Shown piece after piece: positions 42,024 through 53,035 of a stretch of 64,000 nucleotides of DNA. Both the position numbers and the translations under genes were made by a program. The notes under the pieces were generated by a model. The model made no database searches. It worked only from the letters and a program-made list of their open reading frames with translations, and had not been told where the DNA came from. The stretch is from Spiroplasma phoeniceum (GTDB taxonomy: Bacteria; Bacillota_I; Bacilli_A; Mycoplasmatales; Mycoplasmataceae): the NCBI GenBank assembly GCA_026239495.1, contig CP110830.1, positions 2,108,001 through 2,172,000 of the forward strand, in the 5' to 3' direction. The number at the start of each line of letters is the position of its first letter. Positions within the stretch are counted from its first letter, which is position 1.

Positions 42024-42660
42024 TGCATTATTCATATGATAGTATCTTTAAATTTAGAATTTATATCATAAAAACAGGTGTTATTCTGTTTTACCTACAC
42101 AAAATAAACGATATTTTTATAAATTTTATTTTAAATAAAGATATTATTCAATGAATAATGCAGCCCCTAAAAATTAATATTTTTTGATGCTTAAAGATAG
42201 ATAACCCATCTATGGCACGAAGTCTTAAAGAAAGTGTGAGGGCGACTAGATTTATTCTCCTATTTATTTCTTTAATTCTCGGCAAGATTAATCACTTGCG
42301 AAATGTCAAAGCGCGTATTTTTTGCTTTTTTTCATAAAAAGAGTGGTGTTAAACCAAAAAAAATATTGGACACTAAAAAAACAAGGGGGTTGGGACTCCA
42401 AAAGGTTATTTTCTTTATATAAAGTTGTCCAGGGATGGATGAAGCGCAATTAATAACTGGGTAAATTTGTTTTACTTCCGTTGGGGCATAAGCTCTGTTT
42501 AATTATAGAATTTTAGTATCGCCATCACTCATCCACAAAGTGAGGTGGATTGCGAATTAAGCTAATTAAATCAAAATACAAATATTCTTACTAAATATCA
42601 AAATATTAACCAACAAAGTGATTTTATGTTTATTTAAAAAAATAAAAAGAAAGGAATAAA
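42024..42660 (+). other. Prophage copy 2 leader with long inverted repeat
   Basis: GCATTATTCATATGATAGTA at 42027 and its inverted counterpart ending at 42158 enclose about 90 bp. Then comes the same conserved leader as in copies 1 and 3 (ATGGCACGAAGTCTTAAAG near 42212; TGGGACTCCAAAAGGTTATT near 42390). No phage terminal repeat GGTAGT-N10-TTGAGGTTTT is found on the left, so the true left end of copy 2 is lost or degraded. Confidence 0.55.
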
Positions 42661-42665
42661 ATATT

Positions 42666-43397
42666 ATGCAAAAATATAAAAGTAAATATATCAATAAAAC
42701 TTGAAATGAAATAACAACATCATTTGATTGAGTTAATTGTAATCCTGTTGATTGTCGTATTTCGCGCCATAAAAATCATTATGATTTACAGTGTTTAGAA
42801 TGAGCAAAAATGTATTTAAATTTATTTGAAGACAAATGAGATGTTATTAACTCATATATGCAACATTACAAAATTAAAGATATTTTAGATTTGGCTACAA
42901 ATGATTGAAAAATATTACAAATTGAGAAAAAAATAAAAAAAAATAAATTAAAATATATTATTGCAATTGACCCCGCCGGAAGTGGACAAACCGGTATTAT
43001 TATTTATAATGTTTTACAAAAGAAAATAATTAATAATATTGCCTTTCATTCTAAAAATGAAGATGAAGCAATAAATAATATCTATTTAATATTAAATGAA
43101 TTTAAAAATAAAACTTGTTCTTATTTAAATAAAGTTCTTGTAATAATTGAAGATTATCAACTTCATAAGGGATTAAAAATAACAAACCCACTATCTACTC
43201 CTAAATTTATTGGTGGTTTAAAGGTTTTATGTAAATATCTATTTAATTTAAAATATGTTTTACAATCGCCAGTTGCTAAGAAAAATTATATTTACAAAGG
43301 AAATATTAAAATGACAGAGCACGAACACGATGCATTAAAACATTTACAATATTTTTTAACAAAAGGAGTTGATAAAAATGGCACAAACAAAAAGTAA
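42666..43397 (+). pseudogene. Prophage copy 2: 94-aa gene fused to RuvC-like gene by a one-base insertion
   Basis: 243 codons in a single frame: residues 1-90 match the 94-aa protein (MQKYKSKYINKTWNEITTS), residues 100-243 match the RuvC-like protein (IAIDPAGSGQTGI). Copies 1, 3 and 4 have one base fewer near 42930 and keep two overlapping genes. The fusion is therefore an accident of copy 2. The protein could still be made, so pseudogene status is a judgement. Confidence 0.7.
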
Positions 43398-43776
43398 TTT
43401 ACCTAAAAAATCAATAAATAATAAACCTAAAATAAAAAATAAAAGAGTTAACAAATTATAAATAACTGTTAGATTACATGAAAATACGATTAAAACTAAA
43501 ATTAAGGCACTGGTTGCTGGTGGTGTTGAAGTTTAAGCTTGTTCGGCTAAATGTCAGTGAGAAGGATTAAATTACTCAACATTATCAATATATAACCCGT
43601 CTATTTTAACTGAGTTTTTGAAATTAAGAAAAGGTTATGAGATAAAAATTAAAGGCTCAGTATTTAATCAGTTAAATATAAAAACTAAAAGCTATTTTTT
43701 ATCTTTTAGAGTAGATAGTTTTGAAATTATACAAAAAGCGATTAGAAAAAGAACAAATACAAATATTAAAAAATAG
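43378..43776 (+). pseudogene. Prophage copy 2: OB-like protein with nonsense codons
   Basis: 133 codons aligning with 46781-47182, with TAA at about 43459 (GAA to TAA) and at about 43534 in the GVEV region. No frameshift. Confidence 0.8.
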
Positions 43777-43790
43777 GAGAAAAAAAAACA

Positions 43791-44262
43791 ATGGCATTAA
43801 AAAATGTAAAATATGTTCTTATTGATAAAAATAATGAACCTATTAAAAATGAAGGTTGTATTTTAGATATTAAAACTGCTGAAATTATTTTAGAAAATAC
43901 TGCTGAAGTTGAAGAATTTAATGCAAGTAATTTAGAAAATAGTAATCAGCAAATCAACGAGCTACAAACAAAAAATACTGAATTAACTTCACGAATTGAA
44001 CAATAAACAATTCAATTAAAATAAATTGAAGTAATTGACTTTATTAATTATTTAACTGATAATGAAGAATTTAAAAATTTTTTATTAAAGTCTTATAATA
44101 TTAGTGATGATATTGAAATAATTAAAGCACAATTGCAAAGTGTTTATGATGAATTAATGATGAATTAATTAAGGTACAAACAGTTAACACCGGTGGAGTA
44201 CCAAAGGTAGAAAACAAAGAAAAAAATATTTTATATACAGACAATGTGTTTAATAAATATAA
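43791..44262 (+). pseudogene. Prophage copy 2: scaffold-like protein, broken
   Basis: Aligned with 47194-47652. Stops after SRIEQ (near 44004) and at about 44022, plus a short tandem duplication TTAATGATGAATTAATTAA near 44150-44170 that changes the frame. Confidence 0.8.
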
Positions 44263-44277
44263 AGAAGGAAGTAAATT

Positions 44278-45152
44278 ATGGTACAAAATCCATAAATAAT
44301 TTTCGGAGATATTGCTAATCAAGCAACAAAAAGAGGCCGAGAAACATTTGAACAATGATATTTACAAGATTATCAACAAAAATTTATTTGATAAGCATTA
44401 TTTGCGTGAAAAGAAGCCAATAAGTTTGGTTTAACATATAAAAGAAAGAAAAATATTAAATACAATGAAGGTTTAGGGGCAAATGGTCAAGTATTTAATA
44501 CTGATGATAAATTATTAAATTATTCAGAAGTAGAATTTGGTGATGGAATTGTTGAATTATATAAAATTTTAACTTTTGCTCCTAAATTATACCCTGTAGA
44601 AAGTGATTTTAACCCTAATCTTTGAGCGGCTGATATTGATCAAACAATGGGTGCTGAGGTTGCTTATAAACGCAATAAAATTTTAGAAATTATTAATAAA
44701 GGAATGTTTACAACTATTCAAGGACAAAAAGCAAATGATACAAATGCTTTACAAATCCACGATGAAATTATGGATAAAATATATGAAAATGGCTTTACCC
44801 CATTAGAAACAGTTGTTTTAGGTTCGGCTGATTTTATTCGTGGAATTGGTAATAAATTACAGTTACAACTTGGGAAAAAAACCAAATAAATAGTGTAATC
44901 ACAACAAGTGGAGCGATGAAAACTGTTGAAGGAACAACATAATATATGGTTCCTAAAAAATTACCAATTATTAATAAAGATGGTTCAAAAGGAGCGGTTG
45001 AATTATTACCAAATGGATTTAATGCAACTTCCTTTAAATTTAGTAAAAAATATGACACTCTTATTTTACGCAAAAAGGCCATACTCAATTAAGAGTTGGT
45101 ACTGCTGCATTGGGTCCTGGAATGGTTAATACTTTGATTATGGAAAGAGTTT
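44278..45152 (+). pseudogene. Prophage copy 2: major capsid gene, 5' part, split by the phage element
   Basis: Matches 47670-48550 of the intact gene up to GNTLIMERV. Stops and indels are present (TAA in QNP-stop-IIFGD, TAA near 44390, a frame change near 44875 and TAA near 44940). The copy ends exactly at the 8-bp AAGAGTTT (45145-45152), where the 17-kb element begins. The gene resumes at 62142. Confidence 0.88.
45145..45152. repeat. 8-bp target duplication, left
   Basis: AAGAGTTT, identical to 62142-62149. Confidence 0.93.
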
Positions 45153-45178
45153 GGTAGTCGGAAAAAAGTTGAGGTTTT
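45153..45178 (+). repeat. Left terminal inverted repeat of the phage element
   Basis: GGTAGT, ten variable bases, TTGAGGTTTT. The same two blocks at the same spacing occur at the right end and at both ends of the 151-bp MITEs, so the blocks are probably two contact sites for the transposase. Confidence 0.9.
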
Positions 45179-45218
45179 ATAAAAATTATAAATAAAGTAA
45201 TTAAATACAAATTAAAGT

Positions 45219-45242
45219 AATCGCTTATTAGAGCGATTTTTT
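45219..45242 (+). terminator. Terminator near the left end of the phage element
   Basis: AATCGC pairs with GCGATT, followed by T7. It would shield the phage from incoming transcription from the host gene. Confidence 0.7.
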
Positions 45243-45247
45243 TATTT

Positions 45248-45409
45248 GCATTATTCATCAGATAGTATCTTTAAAATTAAAAATTAACTAATTTGTAGAA
45301 AAAAAATAGGTTAATTTTTATAATTTCCTTTCTGTGATTTATTATATTTTTTTGGTTTAACAACTAAATAATATCATTTTTAATAAAGGTACTATCTGAT
45401 GAATAATGC
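45248..45409. repeat. 162-bp segment with 28-bp inverted arms
   Basis: Left arm begins GCATTATTCATCAGATAGTA; the right arm is its complement with one or two differences. About 105 bp lie between. A diverged counterpart is at 42027-42158 and half an arm at about 5990 in the same place of copies 2 and 1, so it belongs to the phage rather than being a recent insert. No target duplication is visible. Confidence 0.7.
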
Positions 45410-45418
45410 AATACTAAA

Positions 45419-45569
45419 GGTAGTAAGAAAAGGGTTGAGGTTTTGGTATAAAAAGTATTTTTTTAATGTTATTGATGAATTTAAAACACTAATAAATCAG
45501 GATTTTTAAAAATTTATCCAATTATTTTATTTATATTTTTTATAAAACCTCAACTTTTGTAATGCTATC
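45419..45569. mobile_element. 151-bp MITE inside the phage leader
   Basis: Same element as 6966-7116 in opposite orientation; termini GGTAGT-N10-TTGAGGTTTT and GATAGC-N10-TTGAGGTTTT (inverted). Exact 8-bp duplication ATACTAAA at 45411-45418 and 45570-45577. It is absent at this place in copies 1 and 2. Confidence 0.92.
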
Positions 45570-45577
45570 ATACTAAA

Positions 45578-46069
45578 ACTTAATATTTTGATGCTTAAAG
45601 ATGGATAACTCATCTATGGCACGAAGCCTTAAAGAAAGTGTGAAAGCGATTGGATTTATTCCTATTTATTTCTTTAATTCTCGGCAAGATTAATCACTTG
45701 CGAAATGTCAGAGCGCGTGTTTTTTGCTTGTTTTCATAAAAAGAGTGCTGTTAAACCGAAAAAAACAATATCGGACACTAAAAAAACAAGAGGGTTGGAA
45801 CTCCAAAAGGTTATTTTCTTTATATAAAGTTGTCTAGGGATGGATGAAGCGTAATTAATAACTGGGTAAATTTGTTTTACTTCCGTTGGGGGATAAACTC
45901 TGTCTAAATATAAAGTTTAGTATCGCCATACACCTCACTTTGGGGGTGAGTGGTGGCGAATTAAGATAATTAAATCAAAATATAAATATACTTACTAAAT
46001 ATCAAAATATTAACCAACAAAGGTATTTTATGTTTATTTAACAAAATAAGAAGAAAGGAATAAAATATT
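45578..46069 (+). other. Conserved phage leader with possible small peptides
   Basis: Shared with the other copies. Candidate small ORFs are ATG near 45617 (MARSLKESVKAIGFIPIYFF, 25 codons) and ATG near 45706 (MSERVFFACFHKKSAVKPKK, 40 codons). Neither has a convincing ribosome binding site, and indels between copies change their frames, so a structural or regulatory role of the DNA or RNA is as likely. Confidence 0.45.
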
Positions 46070-46354
46070 ATGCAAGAATATAAAAGTAAATATATTAATA
46101 AAACTTGAAGTGAAATAACAACTTCGTTTGATTGAGTTAATTGTCAGCCCGTTGATTGTCGTATTTCGCACCATAAAAATCATTATGATTTACAATGTTT
46201 AGAATGAGCAAAAATGTATTTAAATTTATTTGAAGATAAATGAGATGTTATTAATTCATATATGCAACATTACAAAATTAACGATATTTTAGATTTAGCA
46301 TCAGATGGATGGAAAATATTACAAATTGACAAAAAAATAAAACAAATAAATTAA
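46070..46354 (+). CDS. Phage 94-aa protein, first gene of the head cluster
   Basis: 94 aa (MQEYKSKYINKTWSEITTS), ribosome binding site AAAGGAA. A His/Cys-rich centre (CRISHHKNHYDLQCLEWAK) might bind metal. The 3' end overlaps the RuvC-like gene by 46 bases. Conserved in all four copies, so probably important. I recognise no family; an early packaging or regulatory role is only a guess. Confidence 0.7.
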
Positions 46355-46800
46355 AATATATTATTGCAATTGACCCTGCTGGAATTGGACAAACCGGTAT
46401 TATTATTTATAAAGTTTTACAAAATAAAATAATTAATAATATTACCTTTCATTCTAAAAACGAAGATGAAGCAATAAATAATATCTATTTAATATTAAAT
46501 GAATTTAAAAATAAAACTTATTCTTATTTAAATAAAGTTCTTGTAATAATTGAAGATTATCAACTTCACAAAGGTTTAAAAATAAAAAATCCATTATCTA
46601 CTCCTAAATTTATTGGTGGTTTAAAAGTTTTATGCAAATATCTATTTAATTTAAAATATGTTTTACAATCGCCAGTTGTTAAGAAAAATTATATCTATAA
46701 AGGAAATATTAAAATGACAGAACACGAACACGATGCATGAAAACATTTACAATATTTTTTAACAAAAGGAGTTAAAAAAAATGCCACAAACAAAAAGTAA
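46309..46800 (+). CDS. Phage RuvC-like nuclease (RNase H fold)
   Basis: 163 aa from ATG 46309 (MENITNWQKNKT). First strand IIAIDPAGIGQTGIIIYK has the Asp-rich RNase H/RuvC start, a middle strand VLVIIEDYQLHKG carries an acidic pair after a hydrophobic run as in RuvC-like resolvases, and the C-terminal helix MTEHEHDAWKHLQYF carries the final acidic residues (EHD). RuvC-like proteins resolve branched DNA before packaging. Size fits small phage resolvases. The assignment rests on motif pattern. Confidence 0.65.
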
Positions 46801-47182
46801 TTTATCTAAAATAACAACCACTACCAATAAGACAAAAACAAAAAATAAAAGAGTTAACAAATTAGAATTAACCGTTAGATTACATGAAAACCCGATTAAA
46901 ACTAAAATTAAAGCGCTTGTTGCTGGTGGTGTTGAAGTTGATGCATACTCTGCGAAATGTCAATGAGAAGGATTAAATTATTCAACATTATCAATATATA
47001 ATCCACAAATTGTATCTGAATTTTTAAAATTAAGAAAAGATGATGAAATAAAAATTAAAGGCTCAGTATTTAATCAACTAAATTTAAAAACTAAACGTTA
47101 TTTTTTATCTTTTCGAGTCGATAGTTTTGAAATTATACAAAAAGCGATTAGAAAAAAAATAAATACAAATATTAAAAAATAG
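46781..47182 (+). CDS. Phage OB-fold-like small protein
   Basis: 133 aa, intact. Basic Lys/Thr-rich first 28 residues, then beta-rich domain (LELTVRLHEN, IKALVAGGVEVDA, DEIKIKGSVFNQ, YFLSFRVDSFEII). The ATG lies inside the end of the RuvC-like gene, so the two are coupled. Possible single-strand DNA-binding protein. Confidence 0.6.
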
Positions 47183-47193
47183 GAGGAAAAAAA

Positions 47194-47652
47194 ATGGCAT
47201 TAAAAAATGTAAAATATGTTCTTATAAATAAAAATAATGAGCCCATTAAAAGTGAAGATGGTAGTTTGGATATTAAAACTGCTGAAATTATTTTAGAGAA
47301 TACTGCTGAAGTTGAAGAATTTAATGCAAGTAATTTAGAAAATAGTAATCAACAAATCAACGAACTACAAGCAAAAAATACTGAATTAACTTCACAAGTT
47401 GAACAACAAACAATTCAATTAAAACAAATTGAAATTAATAATTTTAATAATTCTTTAACTGATAACGAAGAATTTAAGAATGTTTTATTAAAGTCTTATG
47501 ATATTACTGATGATATTGAAATCATTAAAACACACTTACAAAGTGTTTATGATGAATTAATTAAGGTACAAACAGTTAATACCGGCGGTGTACCAAAAGT
47601 AGAAAACAAAGAAAACAATATTTTAGATACAGATAATGTATTTAATAAATAG
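47194..47652 (+). CDS. Phage scaffold-like protein
   Basis: 152 aa, AGGAGG ribosome binding site. Acidic with a central coiled coil (NSNQQINELQAKNTELTSQ) and a helical C-terminal half. Located 17 bases before the capsid gene. Scaffolding proteins guide capsid assembly and leave before maturation. Confidence 0.75.
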   Translation: MALKNVKYVLINKNNEPIKSEDGSLDIKTAEIILENTAEVEEFNASNLENSNQQINELQAKNTELTSQVEQQTIQLKQIEINNFNNSLTDNEEFKNVLLKSYDITDDIEIIKTHLQSVYDELIKVQTVNTGGVPKVENKENNILDTDNVFNK

Positions 47653-47669
47653 AAAGAAGGAAGTAAATT

Positions 47670-48896
47670 ATGGCCCAAAACCCACAAAGAATTTTCGGAG
47701 ATATTGCTAATCAAGCAACAAAACAAGACCGAGAAACATTTGAACAATGATATTTGCAAACTTATCAACAAAAATTTAGTTGAGAAGCTTTATTTGCGTG
47801 AAAAGAAGCAAATAAATTTGGTTTAACATATAAAAGAAAGAAAAATATTAAATATAATGAAGGTATAGGAAAAGATGGAAAAGTATTTAATACTGATGAT
47901 AGTCTTTTAAACTACACTGAAGTAAAGTTTGAAGATGGAACAGTTGAATTAGATACAATTTTAACTTTTGCCCGTAAATTAGACCCTGTAGAAAGTGATT
48001 TTAATCCTAATCTTTGGGCGGCTGATATTGAGCAAGCAATGGATACTGAAGTTGCTTATAAACGCAATAAAATTTTAGAAATTATTAATAAAGGAATAGT
48101 TACAACTATTCAAGGACAAAAAGCAGATGATACAAATGCTTTACAAATCCACGATGAAATAATGGATAAAATATATGAAAACGGCTTTACCCCATCAGAA
48201 ACAGTTGTATTGGGTTCGGCTGATTTTATTCGTGGAATTCGTAATAAATTACAGTTACAACTTGGAGCAAACGACCAAATAAATAGCGTAATTGAAACAA
48301 GTGGAGCAATGAAAACTGTTGAAGGAACAACATATTATATGGTTCCAAAAAAATTACCAATTATTAATAAAGATGGTTCAGAAGGAACAATTAGTTTATT
48401 ACAAGAAGGTGTTAATGCAATTGCCTTTAAATTTAGCAAAAAATATGACCCTCTTATTTTACGCAAAAAAGACCATACTCCATTAAGGGTAGGTGCTGCT
48501 GCGTTAGGTACTGGGATGGGTAATACTTTAATTATGGAGCGTGTTTTATATTTAGGTGGGGCAGTAGTTGAACCGAAGGGAATTATTAAACATATTGTTA
48601 CAAAAATTGATATTAGTAAAATTAATAAATTAGATAAACCAACTATTCATGTTGCAGACCCTAATAAAGCAACAGCAGAACAGTTAAAACCACAATTTAA
48701 AGATGTTGTTTTAAAAGCGGTAAAATCCGTAAATAGTTCTTTAACAGAAACTGATTTTGATTACTTTATTGAAAGCAAAGGTGAAGACTGACCAATTAAT
48801 ATTACAAATGATAAAAATGTTGAAGTTCAAATTGAAGGTAAAAATAACGCTACTGGTCAAACAAATCCGATTGATGCTAAAATTAAAAATTCTTAA
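47670..48896 (+). CDS. Phage major capsid protein
   Basis: 408 aa from ATG 47670 (MAQNPQRIFGDIANQ), after AGAAGGAAG. The N-terminal helical part is Trp-rich with TGA codons; the core has ADFIRGIRNKLQLQLGAND, GTTYYMVPKKLPII, RVGAAALGTGMGNTLIMERVLYLGGAVVEPKG, and a C-terminal beta-rich tail (VEVQIEGKNNATGQ). Length, position after the scaffold and copy conservation support a capsid of the HK97-like class, though no signature is decisive. It is the target gene disrupted in copy 2. Confidence 0.82.
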
Positions 48897-48930
48897 GTAC
48901 TAAAAAATAGTACTTTTTCGTTTGATAGAT

Positions 48931-50526
48931 ATGCCAATTGGAACATCTAAAACAGCTCTTATTTATGCTGTTAAAAAAAATCCAACTAGATTGTCAATCC
49001 AACAACAAGAAAAAAGTTTTGGTTTACAATTATTAGAATTTTTAGGAATTCAAATTTTAGCCCTTGGTTTATCAGTTTTAACTGGTGGTATAGCATCTGC
49101 TGTTGGTTTAGGTGCAGGATTATCTAATTTTGCTGCAGCATTTATCTCGTTTGGAGTAGAAACAGCAACCGATTTTACCGTAAATCAAATATACGATAAA
49201 TTAACATCAGAAGTGACAGCAAAAAGTACTGCCTTAAATTTGTTACCAGCAATTGGTGGAATTGGTAAATTAACGCGTGCTGCTAGTACAACTAGAATTT
49301 TAAAATTAGCAAAAGAAACTAAATTACTTGAAAAATTAGGTGTAATAACTGCTAATAACTTAGAAGATGTTGTAAAACAAGTTACGGGTAAAAAGATTTT
49401 ATCTGATAAATTACTATTTGATTTTACAAAGCAGACTAATAATGAAACTTTATTATATACAATTGGAAAATTAGCTCGAAATGATTTTTATAAAGGTTTT
49501 AAAGTTTCTAATTTAGAAACAATTAATAATTTATTAAAAATTGAGAAAAATATTCAAAAAATAAGTTCTAAATTAGTTCAAAAAATACCACGCGTAAATG
49601 AAAAAAATGCTAATAAATGATTGTCTGAATATGGATTAAATATTAATAAAATAAGCAAAATTAATACTAATGAGTGATATAACATTATGACTAATCTTCA
49701 TAAAAAAGGTGTTGGTAAAAACCTGCTATTAAATGCTAATTTAATGCGGGGCAGTAAAATAAATAATAACAAATTATTAAATATCTTGCATCAAACACCA
49801 ATTAAATTAAATAAAGTTTTAAACCATTTAAACCCAAATTTTTATATTCAAAAAGTAACTAAAAAATTATTAGCCCCAATTGAAAAACAAATAATTACTA
49901 TTAAACAAAAAGTAATTAATAAAATTACTGATAAAACTAAAAAAATATTATCTAAATTTGAAACTAAGGCTATTAAAAAAGGCCAATTATTACCTTTTGC
50001 TTATGGTTCTGATGTTTTTTTAGCAGTAAAAATTGTTCCTTTATCAGTTGTTGGTGAAGTTGCTTTAACAATATATTATAAAAATCCTAAATATGCCCCT
50101 ATTGTAGTTATGACAACTTTAATCAAAGCAGAACAGTTTGTTTTATCCCCCGAACCGTTTAAATTCTATATGAACAGTGAGTGGTTTATTGGTTGGGGAT
50201 TTAAAAAAACAAGTTTGTTTAATTTAGTTTCTTTTGCCCCGCTTGCTTATCAGCAAGTAGTAAAAGATAGTTTTAAAATATATCGAACAATTGCTAAAGT
50301 ATTAAAATTGCAAGAACAATTTAAAAATAACTTTAATAAAGATAAATTGTTAAATACGCTAGAAGATAGTGCTGTTGCTAGTTTACTGGGCGGTGGCGTA
50401 GCATTTCAAACATACAATCAACTAAGAACAAAACAATATTTAAACAAAACAATTAAAACAAAAACACTATTAAGTAGTAAAAAATTTATCTTAAATAAGA
50501 TTAAATCAAAAAGAAAACAATGATAA
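48931..50526 (+). CDS. Phage membrane-active virion-like protein
   Basis: 531 aa from ATG 48931 (TTG 48922 is an alternative). Residues 35-75 form a Gly/Ala-rich hydrophobic block (LGLSVLTGGIASAVGLGAGL), and another hydrophobic region is near residues 380-430. The rest is basic and helical. Short-tailed phages carry internal ejection proteins with such membrane-inserting stretches; position after the capsid fits. The last codon before TAA is TGA (Trp). Confidence 0.6.
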
Positions 50527-50538
50527 GGAGATGATTAA

Positions 50539-51468
50539 ATGTTAAATGAATTATGACAAAATGTTACTTTGGAAAATTATAATAATTTTAATCCAATGAC
50601 AGGTAAAATTACACAAGTTCCAGTTCGTTATAATAAGTTCTTTAAAGGTGGTGTAGAATTATGATTTAAAACATTTGCTTTAAGAGCCCAAAATATGATT
50701 AATTCCTATTTGAATTATCCATTTTCAAAATTAAAGTTTGAAACATTTAAAGACCCATTATTAAAGAAAATTTGTATTAATATGGTGTTTATTACGATTG
50801 AGCATTGAACATTTAACCGTATTCCGATTGAGTTTTTTACTTCGGCAAATATGAGTGTTGTTGGTATTAATTATTCTTCACAAAATGACCCTATGGCAAC
50901 ATGACAAGGTCTATTGCCTACATATGCAAAATCATTGGCTAATTTAACAACTTTAAAGAAAATGTTTCGCACTTTTCAAGAAGAAGGTATTGATTTAACT
51001 ATGATAGATTTAGAAGCATATTATACCCAGTTAGAGGTTGATGCATTACTAGATAATATTGTTATAGAAAAAATTAAAGATGATCAACTTGCAAAAATAA
51101 AAGAAGAAATTTTAGATGAATTAAAAAAATCAATTGTTATACCAGATGTACCAGATTGAGAAGAAGTTGATACTAGTAATTTTGTACCAAATAGTGGTTA
51201 TTTTTATGACATTAAAAATTATGATAAAGATAATTATAGTTATCAAATTTTTGTTCAGAATAATGAAAATAATCCAATTGGTGAATATGGTAGTATGCTT
51301 ACAACACATCCTAAATTTCCATTTTCTGTTAAAGTTCCAATTGAAACAAATGATGGATTATATTTTTATGTATCATTTTCACAAGGAAGAATTATATCAT
51401 ATAAAAATAAAGCAGGAATACCTGCTAAAATTCAAGCATTATATGTTCAAAGAAAAAAAGTAAGTTAG
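50539..51468 (+). CDS. Phage structural protein, connector- or tail-like
   Basis: 309 aa, AAGGAGATGATTA before ATG 50539. N-terminal half is aromatic-rich ([20 protein letters not shown]), a middle helical stretch ([20 protein letters not shown]) is coiled-coil-like, and the C-terminal third is a beta-rich domain ([16 protein letters not shown]...). The modular helix-then-beta layout is like collar or fibre proteins. No family recognised. Confidence 0.6.
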
Positions 51469-51489
51469 AAAGAAATGGGGGTATTATAA

Positions 51490-51768
51490 ATGAATTTAAA
51501 AGATTATAAATCAGAAATTTTGTTATTAATTCGTAAAATATTTATTTGGGGATTAGGGGCAATTTTAATAACAAGTGCAATTGTGTTGTTTTTTTGCAAA
51601 GCATTTAAAGTAATTGAAATTTCATGACCAGAATATTTTTATATTGGATTATCATTACTTATTGGTGGTGTTTTAGTCTATTTAATTGATAAAATTTTTG
51701 ATTTTTTTAAACAAGAAAAAAAGCAAGATAGCATTGAAGATATTATTAAAAAAGAAGACACAAAATAA
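51490..51768 (+). CDS. Phage holin-like membrane protein
   Basis: 92 aa with two transmembrane helices (about residues 15-35 and 45-65) and a charged C-terminal tail (KQEKKQDSIEDIIKKEDTK). Size and topology fit a class II holin, but with no cell wall to lyse it may have another role in membrane opening or virion release. Confidence 0.5.
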
Positions 51769-51781
51769 AGGGGTGTTATAA

Positions 51782-53035
51782 ATGGGATTTTTACCAGCAA
51801 AAAAGAAATTAAAAAAGAATTATGATATTGATAGTTATTATCTTAATTTAGCATCAACAATTACTAATCGTAAAAATGTTACTGTTCAAAAACATAATGA
51901 GATTTTAGAAAAAAGAATTTGTGAAGATAATGCTAATTTTTTAAATCCACGTGAGTTAGAAATTGGTATTTATAATCCACTTACTAATCAACAAATAAAC
52001 TTTAAATTAATTAATAACTTTTTAAAAATGCAGGACTTTACTAATAAGAATTGATATAACGAATATAAAATTAATAAGAATGGTAAAGGTGCATATTTTA
52101 TTTTTGCTAATAATTCAAAACTTAATTTTATTACTATTGATTTTTACAATGACCAGTATGATGAATTAGGTAATTTAGTATCTTGCACTTTTGATTATGA
52201 CCCTTATATTAAAAATGACCAGAGTGTTTTTATTACTGAAAAATTAGAAATTGATTATGTAACTAAACAAGTAAAAGTTATTAGAAAGTTAAAAACACGA
52301 TTATACAGTACTATTACCGACTTATATATTGATGATGCTAAATGAAATAACTATACAACATTACAAAGAGAAGAAATACTACCAATTAATTTTATACCCA
52401 TTGAAATAATTCCTAATAACCCTAATTTTGAACCTTCTGCTCGTTATGGTAAACAATTTGCTAGTATTTTAGATATTATTGCTGAAAAGATAATGTTAGA
52501 CCCATTATTAAATAGTGGTAAATTTACCATTAATACTAATGGAGTGACTGGTGTGGTTGACCAAGAAATTAGTAAAATGTTGGCTTCATTTATTGAAAAT
52601 GACTTGTTATTAGTTGAAGGAGACCCTGATAGTAATTTTCAGCCAGTAGACTATATCGCTGGCAATTTTAAAGGTGAACAATTAACTAAAATATATGATT
52701 GATTATTAACTAATTATTATAAAATAAATCGTCATCATGTTCCGGCAATAGCTAAGGGGGCACAACAAACTCAAGCAGAAGTTGCTGGTGTAAATATTCA
52801 AACAAACGCATCATACGAACAAATGATATATATTAGAGAAATTAAATTAACTGAATTCATTATTAAGTTAATTAAATATGATAATGCTATTTTAAATAGT
52901 AGAACATTTAATATTAAAAATATTGATGAGTTAATTGTTGATGTTCGCTTACCAGTAAATGCTACTTTAAACAGACAACTAAAAAACAACGAAACTATTA
53001 TCAATATACCCAATAAAGAAGGAGAACAAGAATAA
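51782..53035 (+). CDS. Phage portal protein
   Basis: 417 aa. Features of the portal family: N-terminal helical part, a long beta/helix stem around SARYGKQFASILDIIAEKIMLDP, and a C-terminal wing with GAQQTQAEVAGVNIQTNASYEQM, a typical portal segment. The portal forms the DNA entry ring and docks the terminase. The stop overlaps the next ATG (TAATG). Assignment is by pattern and position. Confidence 0.7.
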
